Made by a program: the position numbers and the translations under genes
In this document: in pieces, positions 23,643 to 33,663 of the stretch
Layout: the number at the start of each line of letters is the position of its first letter
How positions within the stretch are numbered: position 1 is the stretch's first letter
Assembly: GCA_011959285.1 (NCBI GenBank)
Contig: BLLW01000009.1
Span: 1 to 64,000, forward strand
Reading direction: 5' to 3'
DNA from: Lachnospiraceae bacterium
Lineage (GTDB): Bacteria > Bacillota > Clostridia > Lachnospirales > Lachnospiraceae
Length of the DNA: 64,000 nucleotides
Notes under the pieces: model-generated
Told to the model about the DNA's origin: nothing
Seen by the model: only the letters and a program-made list of their open reading frames with translations
The model's database searches: none

Positions 23643-25102
23643 TTAATAAATTTTTACTTTTCCGCCAGTTTCACCTACAAAAGCAATATAGCCATCCGGA
23701 GGAAGGTCGATGGTGTTACTTGCATCCTTGATGTGGGTGCTATACAGCAGCTCACGGAACTTGTTGTAGACGAATACAGCGGAGTTGTCAGGTCGTTCGA
23801 CAGCAATACTTTTTCCGCCCATATCTTCCCCGATGCGATACCATGCGGCTTCACTGTTGTGAAGGGGAATTTCGGTGATGTCAGCGGTAAACACCGGAAG
23901 ACTGTCCACACTGCGGCAGCGCGTCCCGTCGCTCAGATCAAAAGAGACTGACGATGTTCCGTCTCCATAGGTTTGCTCGGTGATCTCTACATCATACAAA
24001 TCTCTGTTTGCGCTGCTCGGTATGGAGGTGAAGAAGCCGGCATGATCTTCATCGGTCAACTTTTCCGCTCTTACCCCTGCGCTGTTTTTTACCATAATAT
24101 AGCCGGGGAATTCCTCATCTGTCACGATACGGTAAAACGGACTTTCATACTGCTGGGTGGTCCATTTTTCGTTATATGTGACAAATACTGTCTGTGAAAG
24201 TTCGTCCCATCTTTGCTGTACACTTGGGGAGACGGGATTTTCTTCCATTTTTTCACCTGTGTACATACTGTCTAACGTATTTCCAAGTCCCGGGTATACG
24301 GCGAACAACTCCGTTCTGATGAATATTTTTCCGTCCTTTTCCTCAAAATAAAGAATCTCCCTGTCTGCAGTCATCTTGCCGCTGTCGTTTACCCTGACAA
24401 ATCCTCCGTCCTCGGTAATCTTATATCTTTCAGGTGATGCGTTGTCAGTGCCCAGGTTCTCCTTGTACATGGCGGTATCATCAAATGTAATCCTGCATAT
24501 TCCTGTGCTGTATATATAGCTGATGTAGTATAAACCCTCATATTTTTTATAATAATCGGGAACAATGTCCGTTATTTTCGGCTCCGTAGGAGTAAGATCG
24601 CTTACCGCCTTTCCTTGTTCTTCAAGCGCCACGTCCATCAGGGCAGACGCCATAAGTCCCGCATATTGGCTGCTGCCATTTCCGGCAGTCAGTACCGCAA
24701 CGCTAATCTGTTCATCGGGGGCGACAAGGAGGCATGAGTTCATATACGGTAAATCTCCGCCCTTGCCCATAACTTTTATGTTTTCCTTTTCGTACCTGAC
24801 TTGTTCCACAAAGTCCCAGCCCAGACCGTAGCCCTCGTACTTTTCGTCATCATTCCAGCGGGCGGACATCTGTGTTTTGGCATCATCGGAAAGCAGAATA
24901 TCATTTCCCGTAAAGAAAGCACTGCCGAAATTTGCCACGTCAGGAGCGGTGGCATAGATGCCGCCGGAACCTGCCGCCATTTCATAGGGATATTCGATTG
25001 GCAGAAAACCTCGATAGAGCGATACCTGTGTGTCGCCCAAATCGCCCGAATACAGGCTCCATGCCGTTCCCGTATGATCTGCGCCTATCTTTGAGGCTTC
25101 TT
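23643..25102 (-). pseudogene. N-terminally deleted beta-lactamase-fold serine hydrolase
   Basis: The frame encodes the last two thirds of a class C beta-lactamase-like serine hydrolase. IYATAPDVANFG, YGLGWDF and GKGGDLPYMNSCLLVAPDEQI correspond to the family regions after the YxN motif and up to the third (H/K-x-G) motif. A long C-terminal extension of about 250 residues follows. The signal peptide and the SxxK nucleophile region are missing. Coding similarity begins right at the end of rsgA (KEASKIGADHTGTAWSLYSG) with a stop just before it, so a deletion has fused the truncated gene to the operon end. No ATG with a ribosome site exists; the first possible start is TTG 25040. The product would be catalytically dead. 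Confidence 0.82.
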
Positions 25103-25978
25103 TTAATATTTTTTCCTATTTCTTAATTCCTCATACAACACAGCATAGTTGTGGTAACGCACCCTGCTGATCCTGCCCGCTTCCAGCGCTTCCTTAACGC
25201 CGCACACCGGCTCGCTTATATGGGAGCACCCTCCAAACCGGCAGTTCTTTTCATATTCCGCAAATTCCGGGTAATACCCCTGCAGCTCTTCCTTTTCCAT
25301 CTCTCCTAAGCTAAGCGAAGTAAACCCGGGTGTATCCATAATAAATGTATCCTCATCAAGGGCAAACAGCTGCGCATGCCGGGTGGTATGTTTCCCCCGG
25401 TCGATCTTCCGGCTGATCTCGCCGGTCTCCATATTGGCTTCCGGATAGAGGGCATTGATGATTGTGGACTTTCCCACCCCACTTGGACCGGCTACCACCG
25501 TAGTCTTTCCTTTCAGGCAGTTTTTAATCTCATCCATGCCCTGCCTGCCTGTACCGCTCACAAATAACACCCGATATCCACATTCCCCGTACGCCTTTTC
25601 AAGCTCTTTCTGCTCTTCGGGGGATGCAAGGTCCTTTTTATTGAAACAGATGACGGCTTTCAGCGCCTGCTGTTCCATGGTAATCAAGAATCTATCCAAA
25701 AGATTATAATTAGGATTGGGCTTTACGATGGCAAATATCACCAACGCCTGATCGATGTTGGCGGATGCCGGTCTGATCAGTACACTTTTTCTTGGCAGGA
25801 TTTTAATGATGTTACCTGTAAAGGGCGTATCCCCCGTCCGTTCAATCTCCACATCATCCCCCACCAAGGGCTTTATCTTGTCTTTCCTGAAAATCCCCTT
25901 TGCCTTGCACTCTGCCACCCCTGCACAGGTATGCACATAGTAAAATCCGGCAATTCCTTTTATAATCTTTCCTTTCAT
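25103..25978 (-). CDS. rsgA: Small ribosomal subunit biogenesis GTPase RsgA
   Basis: Circularly permuted GTPase of about 291 residues that helps mature the 30S subunit. An OB-fold N-terminus (to about 65) precedes the permuted G domain: NKKD (G4) near 120, GPSGVGKST (G1) near 165, DTPGF (G3) near 215. The C-terminal zinc site is CRFGGCSHISEPVCGVKEAL. The frame opens with TTG at 26005 overlapping the prkC stop, but ATG 25978 gives the usual MKGKIIKGIAGFYYV start. Last intact gene of the operon with prkC and prpC, the usual order in Firmicutes. In many relatives rpe and thiN come next; here a broken hydrolase gene follows instead. Confidence 0.95.
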   Translation of the reverse strand: MKGKIIKGIAGFYYVHTCAGVAECKAKGIFRKDKIKPLVGDDVEIERTGDTPFTGNIIKILPRKSVLIRPASANIDQALVIFAIVKPNPNYNLLDRFLITMEQQALKAVICFNKKDLASPEEQKELEKAYGECGYRVLFVSGTGRQGMDEIKNCLKGKTTVVAGPSGVGKSTIINALYPEANMETGEISRKIDRGKHTTRHAQLFALDEDTFIMDTPGFTSLSLGEMEKEELQGYYPEFAEYEKNCRFGGCSHISEPVCGVKEALEAGRISRVRYHNYAVLYEELRNRKKY

Positions 25979-25991
25979 AACATGTGTAATC

Positions 25992-28175
25992 CTATTCTGC
26001 CGCAAACTGGATGGGTCTTCTGACTTCTTTGTTCTCAGAAGTCCCCTCTATCGTCGTCTGGCTGCCGTCCTCATTGGTGACTATGGTGGTCTCAGTAGTA
26101 TTCACATACTGAAACAGAACATATCCCGTTCCCACCTTGATTCCCGTGATATTCTGCTGCTGAACGGGAAATGATGCTGTCTGCGTGCTCAAAAGCTGGG
26201 TTCCGTCATCCGCCATCAATGTCACCGTCACCATAGTGCCGGCTTTATAGCCCGGATCCTCCTCCGGCGTAGGTCCTGCAATGCTGTCAGTAAACTTAAA
26301 TGTTGCCTGAGCAGGTCCTAAACTGATACTGATATCCACCTTCGTTCCCTCCGCCACGGAAGAACCTGGAGAATAGCTCTGATAGCATACCAACCCTGAT
26401 AAATCTGGATTTTCATGATTTGTCTCCGTCACGACGCCCAGCTCAAGTTTTGCCTCTATCAGCATCGCCATCGCTTCCTCTTCGCTCTTTCCCATCAAAT
26501 CCGGTACTGGAACCTTGTCTTTCCCCATACTGATACAGATGGTGACTGCCGTTCCGGCAGGCGCCTTGGAACCTGACGAAGGTGATTGGGTAATAATATT
26601 TCCTTCCTTAATATAGGCGTCATAACCGCTGGTTTTATTGACGGTAAATCCTTCCTTGCTTAAAGTCGCTACCGCCTCTGCCTCCGACATTCCTACCACA
26701 TCCGGTATCTCGATGCCCTCGGAGCCTGCGCTTACCGTAAGCACCACATTATCTCCTTCCGTAATCATCGTTCCGGCATTCACGCTTGCACTCATAACGA
26801 TTCCCACTTCATACTGCGTGCTTTCTTCATATTCAATTTCTGGTGTTAATCCAAGATTTAACAATTCAACTTTCACATCGTCTATCTGTTTCCCGACGAC
26901 TTCCACCATCTCAACCTGTTCTTTTTCCTCCTCTTCCTGCTCCTTTGTCTGTTCACTGTCCTGCCCGAACAGATCAGCCTCAAAAATCCCAAAAGCATTT
27001 CCTACCAGGAACAGAACGATGCACCCTACCAAAACCGCCGCTATGATGGCAAGGGTAGTGGTAAGCCTCTCCATCTTAGGATCGTAATCATCCTCCTCTT
27101 CCTCCTCATCGTCATCCTCGTAATATTCATATTCAGACTCGTAATACTCTTCGTCCTCTTCCTCCTCATCCTCTTCTTCAATGACATATCTTTTCTTTGC
27201 CGACTTCTTCACATCTGCTTCCTTGCGCAGATGCATTGCCTCTTCCATGCTGTCCCTGTACTTGGACTGCTTCTTTATTCTTTCCATATCATTGTCGGTA
27301 ATCATCTTTGTTGACCCCTCTTCGTCAGGGTCGATCACCTTTACAAAATCTTCATCCGGCGTCATGAGAGACTGTTTTAAATCTACAATCAGCTCTCCCA
27401 TAGACTGATATCTTCGGTCCGGACTCTTCTGGCAGCATTTAAATACAATCTGCTCCACGCTTACCGGAATTTCAGAAATATACTCTCTGGGAGAAGGCAT
27501 TTCTTCCTGAATATGTTTAATGGCGATTGCCACCGTGGTCTCGCCATTAAACGGCACTCTGCCGGTGAGCATTTCAAACATGGTAACGCCAAGTGAATAA
27601 ATGTCGCTCTTTTCATCAGAATATCCGCCCCTCGCCTGTTCGGGAGAGGTATAATGGACAGAACCCATGACGTTGGATGTAATGGTATTGCTAGTGGCTG
27701 CTTTGGCAATTCCAAAGTCTGTCACCTTGACTTTTCCTTCTTTGGAAATAATAATGTTCTGAGGCTTGATATCTCTATGGATAATATGGTTATTATGCGC
27801 TGCTTCAATGCCCATGCTAACCTGGATGGCAATGCTGACAGCCTCCTTCACGGAAAGCCTTGCTTTCTTTTCAATATATTTTTTCAGGGTGATGCCCTCT
27901 ACCAATTCCATTACGATAAAGTAGATTCCATTTTCTTCCCCTACATCATATACATTTACAATGTTTGGATGGGCAAGTCCGGCTGCCGCCTGGGCTTCGA
28001 TCCTGAACTTCGATACAAAATTCGCATTTTCACTAAATTCCTGCTTCAAAACCTTGACCGCCACCAGACGGTTTAGCTTATGATCCTTTGCCTTATAGAC
28101 ATCGGACATGCCGCCAGTGCCAATCTTTTCCAGTATTTCGTATCTGTCTCCGATTATCATTCCTATCTTAATCAT
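25992..28175 (-). CDS. prkC: PASTA-domain Ser/Thr protein kinase PrkC (Stk1/PknB family)
   Basis: Membrane kinase of 727 residues that senses peptidoglycan fragments or lipid II and phosphorylates cell-wall and translation targets. The kinase domain (about 8-270) has GTGGMSDVYKA, VAVKVLK, HRDIKPQNII and DFG motifs, so it should be active. A stretch of about 40 residues made almost wholly of Glu, Asp and Tyr (near 325-365) precedes one membrane helix (about 375-397). Outside are three PASTA repeats (about 420-620) and a C-terminal beta-rich domain. It lies 17 bp after the phosphatase gene and overlaps the frame of rsgA. The very acidic juxtamembrane linker, with several Tyr, is notable. Confidence 0.96.
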   Translation of the reverse strand: MIKIGMIIGDRYEILEKIGTGGMSDVYKAKDHKLNRLVAVKVLKQEFSENANFVSKFRIEAQAAAGLAHPNIVNVYDVGEENGIYFIVMELVEGITLKKYIEKKARLSVKEAVSIAIQVSMGIEAAHNNHIIHRDIKPQNIIISKEGKVKVTDFGIAKAATSNTITSNVMGSVHYTSPEQARGGYSDEKSDIYSLGVTMFEMLTGRVPFNGETTVAIAIKHIQEEMPSPREYISEIPVSVEQIVFKCCQKSPDRRYQSMGELIVDLKQSLMTPDEDFVKVIDPDEEGSTKMITDNDMERIKKQSKYRDSMEEAMHLRKEADVKKSAKKRYVIEEEDEEEEDEEYYESEYEYYEDDDEEEEEDDYDPKMERLTTTLAIIAAVLVGCIVLFLVGNAFGIFEADLFGQDSEQTKEQEEEEKEQVEMVEVVGKQIDDVKVELLNLGLTPEIEYEESTQYEVGIVMSASVNAGTMITEGDNVVLTVSAGSEGIEIPDVVGMSEAEAVATLSKEGFTVNKTSGYDAYIKEGNIITQSPSSGSKAPAGTAVTICISMGKDKVPVPDLMGKSEEEAMAMLIEAKLELGVVTETNHENPDLSGLVCYQSYSPGSSVAEGTKVDISISLGPAQATFKFTDSIAGPTPEEDPGYKAGTMVTVTLMADDGTQLLSTQTASFPVQQQNITGIKVGTGYVLFQYVNTTETTIVTNEDGSQTTIEGTSENKEVRRPIQFAAE

Positions 28176-28192
28176 ATCTACCTCTTACATCA

Positions 28193-28927
28193 TCATTCTT
28201 TGGCGAATACATTGATCAATATCACCGCAATATTATCTTTTCCGCCATTTTGATTTGCCGCTTCCACCAGTTTTTCAGCTCTTTCTTCCAGAGAAGGATA
28301 TTCTCTTATGATCTTGCTGATTTCTTCATCCTCCAGCATATTAGTAAGACCGTCAGAACACATAAGCACAATGTCCCCCGGTCTCAATTCCTCATGAAAA
28401 AAGTCGATTTCCACCGTATCAAGTGCGCCGATGGCTCTTGTGATAATATTTTTATCAGGATGATTTCTCGCCGCAGCGCGGTCAAGACCGCCCATGCGAA
28501 TCATCTCCTCCACCAAGGAATGATCTCTGGTAATCTGCCTGATCTCGTCATTTATGATGTAAAGCCTGCTGTCTCCCACATTTGCCACCTGAAGATAATG
28601 ACCAAGACAGGTTGCAGCCACCACCGTGCTGCCCATTCCGTAAAGGCTGTTATCTTCCTTTGCCCTACGCCGAATCTGATCGTTTGCCGCCATGATTGCC
28701 TTGCCTAAAATCCTGATAGGATTCTTTTCAAAGCATCCTCTGATTTCCCTGACCATGGTCTCCACCGTACATTTAGAAGCATAATCCCCTGCATTATGCC
28801 CCCCCATGCCGTCGGCAACAACAAAAACATTAGGAAGATTTCCCACAGAGATCTCCGATACATACACAAAATCTTGATTCAATTTTCGTTTTTTTCCTAT
28901 ATCCGTCACAGAAAAGGATCGTAACAC
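28193..28927 (-). CDS. prpC: PP2C-type protein phosphatase PrpC (Stp1)
   Basis: Metal-dependent Ser/Thr phosphatase of about 244 residues that reverses PrkC phosphorylation. Motifs: SVTDIGKKRKLNQD at the N-terminus, VADGMGGHNAGDYAS near 38, and CSDGLTNMLEDEEI near 175, with metal-binding Asp residues retained. The frame runs back to 28978, but AGGAGGT stands seven bases before GTG 28927, which is taken as the start; this begins just inside the end of rlmN. Operon partner of prkC. Soluble, cytoplasmic. Confidence 0.95.
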   Translation of the reverse strand: MLRSFSVTDIGKKRKLNQDFVYVSEISVGNLPNVFVVADGMGGHNAGDYASKCTVETMVREIRGCFEKNPIRILGKAIMAANDQIRRRAKEDNSLYGMGSTVVAATCLGHYLQVANVGDSRLYIINDEIRQITRDHSLVEEMIRMGGLDRAAARNHPDKNIITRAIGALDTVEIDFFHEELRPGDIVLMCSDGLTNMLEDEEISKIIREYPSLEERAEKLVEAANQNGGKDNIAVILINVFAKE

Positions 28928-28938
28928 GGTTTTACCTC

Positions 28939-29970
28939 CTACTGCAATGCCTTGTGCCTCCTGCGAAGCTGTCCGCATGCACCGTCAATATCTCTTCCCA
29001 TTTCCCTTCTAATAGTAACATTTATTCCATTTTTTGCAAGTTTATTTTTAAATGCATCGATAAACGAGGCTTCTGACTGCACGAAATTCCGCTCCTTTAT
29101 CGGATTTACCGGTATCAGATTGACATGGCAGTTCATCCCTTTAACAAGGGATAAAAGCTCCCCCGCATCCTCCTGTTTATCATTGACGCCGCTCACCAGA
29201 GCATATTCAAACGTAATCCTTCTGCCTGTCTTTTCAAAGTAGTAGGCACACACATCCATAAGTTCCGCAACAGAATATTTGTTTGCAACCGGCATCAGTT
29301 TTTTTCGCTTTTCATCCGTCGCTGCGTGAAGCGACAACGCCAACGTAATTTGAAGCTTTTCATCTGCCAACAGCCGCATCTTGTCCACCAATCCGCATGT
29401 GGAAACGGTTATGCTGCGCTGACTGATATGTAATCCGTTCTCATCTGTGATAAGTGTTAAAAACTTCAACAGATTGTCATAATTGTCAAGCGGCTCTCCC
29501 GTTCCCATGACCACCACGTTGGAAATCCGCTCCCCCGTCAATAATGTAATCCTATAAATCTGATCCAGCATTTCCGAAGGCAGAAGCGACCGTTCCAGCC
29601 CGTCCAGCGTAGAAGCGCAGAACGCACATCCCATGCGGCATCCCACCTGTGATGAGATGCAGACACTGTTTCCATGCTTATATCGCATAAAGACGCTTTC
29701 CACCATCTTGCCATCCCCAAGTTCAAAAAGATATTTTCTGGTACCGTCTAATGCCGATTCCTGCATACAGACCTGCTTTAGGGAAGTAAAAGAATATTTT
29801 TCGGAAAGCTTATCTCTTAAGGAAAGAGGCAGATTGGTCATCTCGTCAAAACCCCGAACCAGCTTCTCATGCATCCACTGATAAATCTGCTTCGCCCGAA
29901 AAGGCTTCTCTCCAAGCAGCTCCATTTCTCTCTTTAGTTCTTCTAAGGTAAATGATTTGATATCCTGCAT
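28939..29970 (-). CDS. rlmN: Dual-specificity 23S rRNA/tRNA adenine-C2 methyltransferase RlmN
   Basis: Radical SAM enzyme of 343 residues that methylates A2503 of 23S rRNA and A37 of some tRNAs. The iron-sulfur motif is GCRMGCAFCAS near 110-120. The downstream VVMGTGEPLDNYDNL and the conserved Cys near the C-terminus (DIDGACGQLRR) are visible; the latter is the methyl-carrying catalytic Cys. An HhH-like N-terminal domain (FRAKQIYQWMH) is present. Lies between rsmB and prpC in the operon. Confidence 0.97.
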   Translation of the reverse strand: MQDIKSFTLEELKREMELLGEKPFRAKQIYQWMHEKLVRGFDEMTNLPLSLRDKLSEKYSFTSLKQVCMQESALDGTRKYLFELGDGKMVESVFMRYKHGNSVCISSQVGCRMGCAFCASTLDGLERSLLPSEMLDQIYRITLLTGERISNVVVMGTGEPLDNYDNLLKFLTLITDENGLHISQRSITVSTCGLVDKMRLLADEKLQITLALSLHAATDEKRKKLMPVANKYSVAELMDVCAYYFEKTGRRITFEYALVSGVNDKQEDAGELLSLVKGMNCHVNLIPVNPIKERNFVQSEASFIDAFKNKLAKNGINVTIRREMGRDIDGACGQLRRRHKALQ

Positions 29971-30001
29971 CTTTCTATCCTTTAAATCTAAATTTAATAT
30001 T

Positions 30002-31366
30002 CTAATCTACACGGCGCAGTCTTGCCAGAAAGAAACCGTCTGTTTCATGGATTCCCGGGTAAAGCTGCAGCATCCCTTCCTTTTCTTCCCCCGAAAGCGC
30101 CTTGGGAAGAAAAGGAGAAAGACTTTCAAGGACAAAAGGACTCTGCTCTGACAGCCATTTTACCATGTGTTCATTTTCGTCAGGGTTGATGGTACAGGTA
30201 CTGTAGATCAGCACTCCTCCTGGCTTCACGTACTGCCATACTGCACCTAAAATCTTTCGCTGGAGTTTTACCAGTTCTTCTATACCCTCTTTGGTGATGC
30301 GGTATTTGATATCCCGCTTTTTCCCCATAACTCCTAACCCGGAACAGGGCAAGTCTGCTAAAACCACATCCGCTTTGCCAATCAGAGAGTCGTCCAGTCT
30401 GCCGGCGTCATATACCTGGACTTCTATATTCCCATATCCCATTCTTTCTATATTATCTCTAATCAGCGACACCTTATACTCTGAGAGATCTCTTGCGATT
30501 ACTTTTCCTTTTCCGGAAAGCTTTTCTGCGATGTGCATAGACTTTCCGCCTGGAGCGGCGCACACATCCACCACAAAAAAATCATTGATAACATCTGTTT
30601 TTTCTATTCCAGCCGCTTCTGCTACCAGCATACTGCTCACATCCTGTACGGCAAACCATCCTTCCTCATAGCCATACAGATTTTTGATTCCCGCCGCATG
30701 ATCAAGCAGATAAGCGTAAGAAAGATAGGGATGTTCCTTTACCTCTATCCCTTCCTCTTTAAGTTTCCTGATCCAAGTATCTTTTAGCGTATCCGCCTGC
30801 TCTGCCTTAAAGCGCACCGTTATCGGATGCTCCCTTAAAAGATCTTCCAGCATTCCCTGTGTCTTTTTCTGTCCATATGCCAGCATCCATTTTTCAATCA
30901 GCCATTCCGGCATGGAATAGCTGACGGAGAGATACTTTATCTCGTTTTTCTCCCGGTCAGGGTAAGGAATTTTATCTTTATTTCTTGCTATATTCCTTAA
31001 AACACCATTGACAAAGCCGGAAAGTCCTTTATATCCTCTTTTGCCTGCCAGCTTCACAGCCTCATTGCAGATTGCTGCATCAGGCACACTGTCCATGAAA
31101 AGCATCTGGTAAACGCTCATACGCATCAAATTTCTGATCAGCGGCTTCATCCGTGAAACGGGTACCTTGGAAAACTGATCCAGAATATAGTCAATCTGGA
31201 TCAGCCGCTCCAAAGTACCCTCCGCCATTCTCTTTACAAATGCCTTATCCCTAGTCTTGCTATAATTGTATTTATCAAGCACATCTCTGATTACCAGATG
31301 ACTGTAGGTTCCCTCTTCCAGGACTTCCATAAGTACATCCAGAACCAGTTCTCTCGTATTATCCAC
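30002..31366 (-). CDS. rsmB: 16S rRNA (cytosine(967)-C5)-methyltransferase RsmB
   Basis: Methyltransferase of 454 residues. The N-terminal NusB-like helical domain (1-140; SHLVIRDVLDKYNYSKTRDKAFVKRM) precedes the NOL1/NOP2/Sun catalytic domain. SAM binding is CAAPGGKSMHIAEKL near 260, the first catalytic region is LADLPCSGLGVMGKKRDIKYR near 330, and YSTCTINPDENE near 385 supplies the other catalytic Cys. The order fmt-Zn peptidase-rsmB-rlmN is typical of Firmicutes. Confidence 0.96.
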   Translation of the reverse strand: MDNTRELVLDVLMEVLEEGTYSHLVIRDVLDKYNYSKTRDKAFVKRMAEGTLERLIQIDYILDQFSKVPVSRMKPLIRNLMRMSVYQMLFMDSVPDAAICNEAVKLAGKRGYKGLSGFVNGVLRNIARNKDKIPYPDREKNEIKYLSVSYSMPEWLIEKWMLAYGQKKTQGMLEDLLREHPITVRFKAEQADTLKDTWIRKLKEEGIEVKEHPYLSYAYLLDHAAGIKNLYGYEEGWFAVQDVSSMLVAEAAGIEKTDVINDFFVVDVCAAPGGKSMHIAEKLSGKGKVIARDLSEYKVSLIRDNIERMGYGNIEVQVYDAGRLDDSLIGKADVVLADLPCSGLGVMGKKRDIKYRITKEGIEELVKLQRKILGAVWQYVKPGGVLIYSTCTINPDENEHMVKWLSEQSPFVLESLSPFLPKALSGEEKEGMLQLYPGIHETDGFFLARLRRVD

Positions 31367-31408
31367 CTGAAACTTTCCTTTCTATCCTGCGATGCCTCCT
31401 GGTGCGGT

Positions 31409-32131
31409 CTAATCGTTTCTCCTCCTGTTTCCTGTAAGGAGCACCAGTCTTAAAAGCTGGAGAATGGAAGATGCTGCTGCCGCCACATAGGTAAGCGCCG
31501 CTGCACTGAGCACACGTCTGCAGTCACCCACCTCATCCTGTCCCATGATTCCATAATCTCCAAGAAGCTTAAGCGCCCTCCCCGAAGCATTGAACTCAAC
31601 CGGCAGTGTAATGACCTGAAATAACACGGCGAGGGAGAACACCCATATGCCAATCTCCGCAAGAGAAAAATATCCTCCTCCCGGAAGCTCAAAGCCAAGT
31701 CCCAGAACAAGCCCTAAGATTACAATAGGCAGTCCCAGCCTCGAACCAATATTTGCAGCCGGTACAAGCGCAGAACGAATCTTTAAAGGCAGATATCCTT
31801 CTTTGTGCTGCAGGGCATGTCCGCATTCATGCGCCGCCACCCCAATGGCTGCCACAGAATGAGAACCATACACAGAATCGGACAATCTAAGCACTTTATG
31901 AACAGGGTCATAATGATCCGTCAAATTCCCTGCCACACGCTGAACCTGTACGTCATGGATCCCCGACATATGCAGAATCCGCTGTGCCGCCTCCGCCCCG
32001 GTAAAGCCGCCCCTTGCACGCACCCTTGCATATTTGTTATAAGTACTGTTCACCCGGGAACTTGCAAAGATACACAAAAGCGCACCAATCAACACCAAAA
32101 TATAAGTGGGATCAAAATAATATCCGAACAT
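31409..32131 (-). CDS. Membrane zinc metallopeptidase (YugP family)
   Basis: A 240-residue protein with hydrophobic segments at the N-terminus (about 6-23), the middle (about 125-190) and near the C-terminus. The zinc-binding active site HECGHALQH is at about 112-120, preceded by SVAAIGVAA. The family (DUF/Zn metallopeptidase 2, YugP) is widespread in Firmicutes; its substrates are not known. Four bases separate it from fmt. Catalytic capacity is supported by the intact motif; role unknown. Confidence 0.92.
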   Translation of the reverse strand: MFGYYFDPTYILVLIGALLCIFASSRVNSTYNKYARVRARGGFTGAEAAQRILHMSGIHDVQVQRVAGNLTDHYDPVHKVLRLSDSVYGSHSVAAIGVAAHECGHALQHKEGYLPLKIRSALVPAANIGSRLGLPIVILGLVLGLGFELPGGGYFSLAEIGIWVFSLAVLFQVITLPVEFNASGRALKLLGDYGIMGQDEVGDCRRVLSAAALTYVAAAASSILQLLRLVLLTGNRRRND

Positions 32132-32134
32132 TTG

Positions 32135-33091
32135 CTAATTATCTCCTTTCCTGCCAAGCAGCATTCCCGGCATCACTTCATACCCCGCCAGGAACTCTCT
32201 GACCGTCATACGCCGCTTTCCTTCCAACTGTAGAACACGGATACGCAAAACCCCTCTGCCGGTATAAACGTCAAAGAAATCCTTTTCCGCTCCAGCAACG
32301 CATCCTGGTCTTAATTTGCCGTTTCCTTCCGCTATTTCCTCTATCGCGTCCGCCTCCCAGATTTTCAAGGTCTTTCCGTGAAAATACGTATATGCGCTGG
32401 GCCAGGAATTTAACCCCCTTACAAGCCGTTCAATCACTTCCCCTTCCTTATTCCAGTCGATTTCTCCCATGGACTTGGTAAGTCTTGCCGCATAGGAAGC
32501 CAAAGCCTCATCCTGCTTTTGAGGCGTCACTTCTTTCTTTTCTATCTTAGAAAGCGCCTCCACCACCAGCTTTGCGCCGGCTTCCATTAACTTGTCGTGG
32601 AGGCTTTCTCCCGTCTCCTTAGGCGCTATCGGAACCACACTCTTTAGAAGCATGTCACCTGTATCCAGCCCTTTTTCCATCTGCATAATCGTGACGCCGG
32701 TTTCCTTTTCTCCATTTAAGATTACCCACTGAATCGGCGCCGCCCCCCGGTAGGCAGGAAGTAAAGAAGCATGAATATTGATACAGCCAAATGCCGGCAT
32801 ATTCAAGATTTCCTCTGACAAAATCTGTCCGAATGCTGCAATCACGAAAATATCTGCAGGATACTTTGAAAGCTGTTCCACAGCCTCCTTTTCTTTGATC
32901 TTCACCGGCTGAAATACCGGTATATCATACTTAAGCGCACATTCCTTTACCGGTGTCATCTGTACTTCCCTGCCTCTTCCCTTTTGTTTATCCGGCTGGG
33001 TGACGACGGCGCTCACCTCATGCCCCGCTTCTATGATTGCCTCTAAAGGCGCTACAGCAAAATCCGGGGTTCCCATATATACAATCTTCAT
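32135..33091 (-). CDS. fmt: Methionyl-tRNA formyltransferase
   Basis: Enzyme of 318 residues that formylates initiator Met-tRNA using 10-formyl-THF. The N-terminal domain begins KIVYMGTPDFAV and contains the catalytic region INIHASLLPAYRGAAPIQW near 105-125 (Asn/His) and the Asp in MEKGLDTGDML near 145. A C-terminal OB-type tRNA-binding domain follows. Adjacent to def, so formylation and deformylation are co-expressed. Confidence 0.97.
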   Translation of the reverse strand: MKIVYMGTPDFAVAPLEAIIEAGHEVSAVVTQPDKQKGRGREVQMTPVKECALKYDIPVFQPVKIKEKEAVEQLSKYPADIFVIAAFGQILSEEILNMPAFGCINIHASLLPAYRGAAPIQWVILNGEKETGVTIMQMEKGLDTGDMLLKSVVPIAPKETGESLHDKLMEAGAKLVVEALSKIEKKEVTPQKQDEALASYAARLTKSMGEIDWNKEGEVIERLVRGLNSWPSAYTYFHGKTLKIWEADAIEEIAEGNGKLRPGCVAGAEKDFFDVYTGRGVLRIRVLQLEGKRRMTVREFLAGYEVMPGMLLGRKGDN

Positions 33092-33152
33092 CTTTCACCT
33101 CCGACAACACATGGTATTTCCACATTCCATAACTTCTCCGTTATGAAACTAA

Positions 33153-33638
33153 TTATTCTTCTTCCTGCTCATACAAGTCAGCCGTGTTCATCAATTCCCC
33201 TTCCACTTTCTCCACATAGAGATGACCTTCTAAATGTTCCAGTTCATGACAGATGGCACGGGCAAGCAGTTCCGTTCCCTCCAATTCAAAAGGATCCAAG
33301 TTTTCATCGTAGGCTTTTACCTTCACATAATTGGGCCTTGTCACCACGCCGGTCTTGCCCGGAACGCTGAGGCATCCTTCATTCCCGGTCTGTTCTCCAC
33401 TGCTTTCTAAAATCACCGGATTGATTAAGAGGATAGGATTCTCCCCTGTCACATCTATGGTGACAATCCTTTTTAGAACCCCCACCTGAGGAGCCGCCAG
33501 TCCCACACCGTCCGCTTCATACATCGTGTCGAACATATCATCGATCAATTCCTTCGTCCGGTCCGTAATCTCTTTTACTTCCTTACACGCCTTATTTAAA
33601 ACCGGATCTCCTATTTCTCTTATGTTTCTGAGTGCCAT
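33153..33638 (-). CDS. def: Peptide deformylase
   Basis: Metalloenzyme of 161 residues that removes the formyl group from nascent peptides. All three family motifs are present: GLAAPQVG near 45, EGCLSVPG near 90 (metal Cys) and HELEHLEG near 132 (metal His pair and catalytic Glu). It has a slightly acidic C-terminal tail. Located between priA and fmt in the operon. Confidence 0.97.
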   Translation of the reverse strand: MALRNIREIGDPVLNKACKEVKEITDRTKELIDDMFDTMYEADGVGLAAPQVGVLKRIVTIDVTGENPILLINPVILESSGEQTGNEGCLSVPGKTGVVTRPNYVKVKAYDENLDPFELEGTELLARAICHELEHLEGHLYVEKVEGELMNTADLYEQEEE

Positions 33639-33663
33639 CTTTCTCTTTCCTTTCTATTATATA

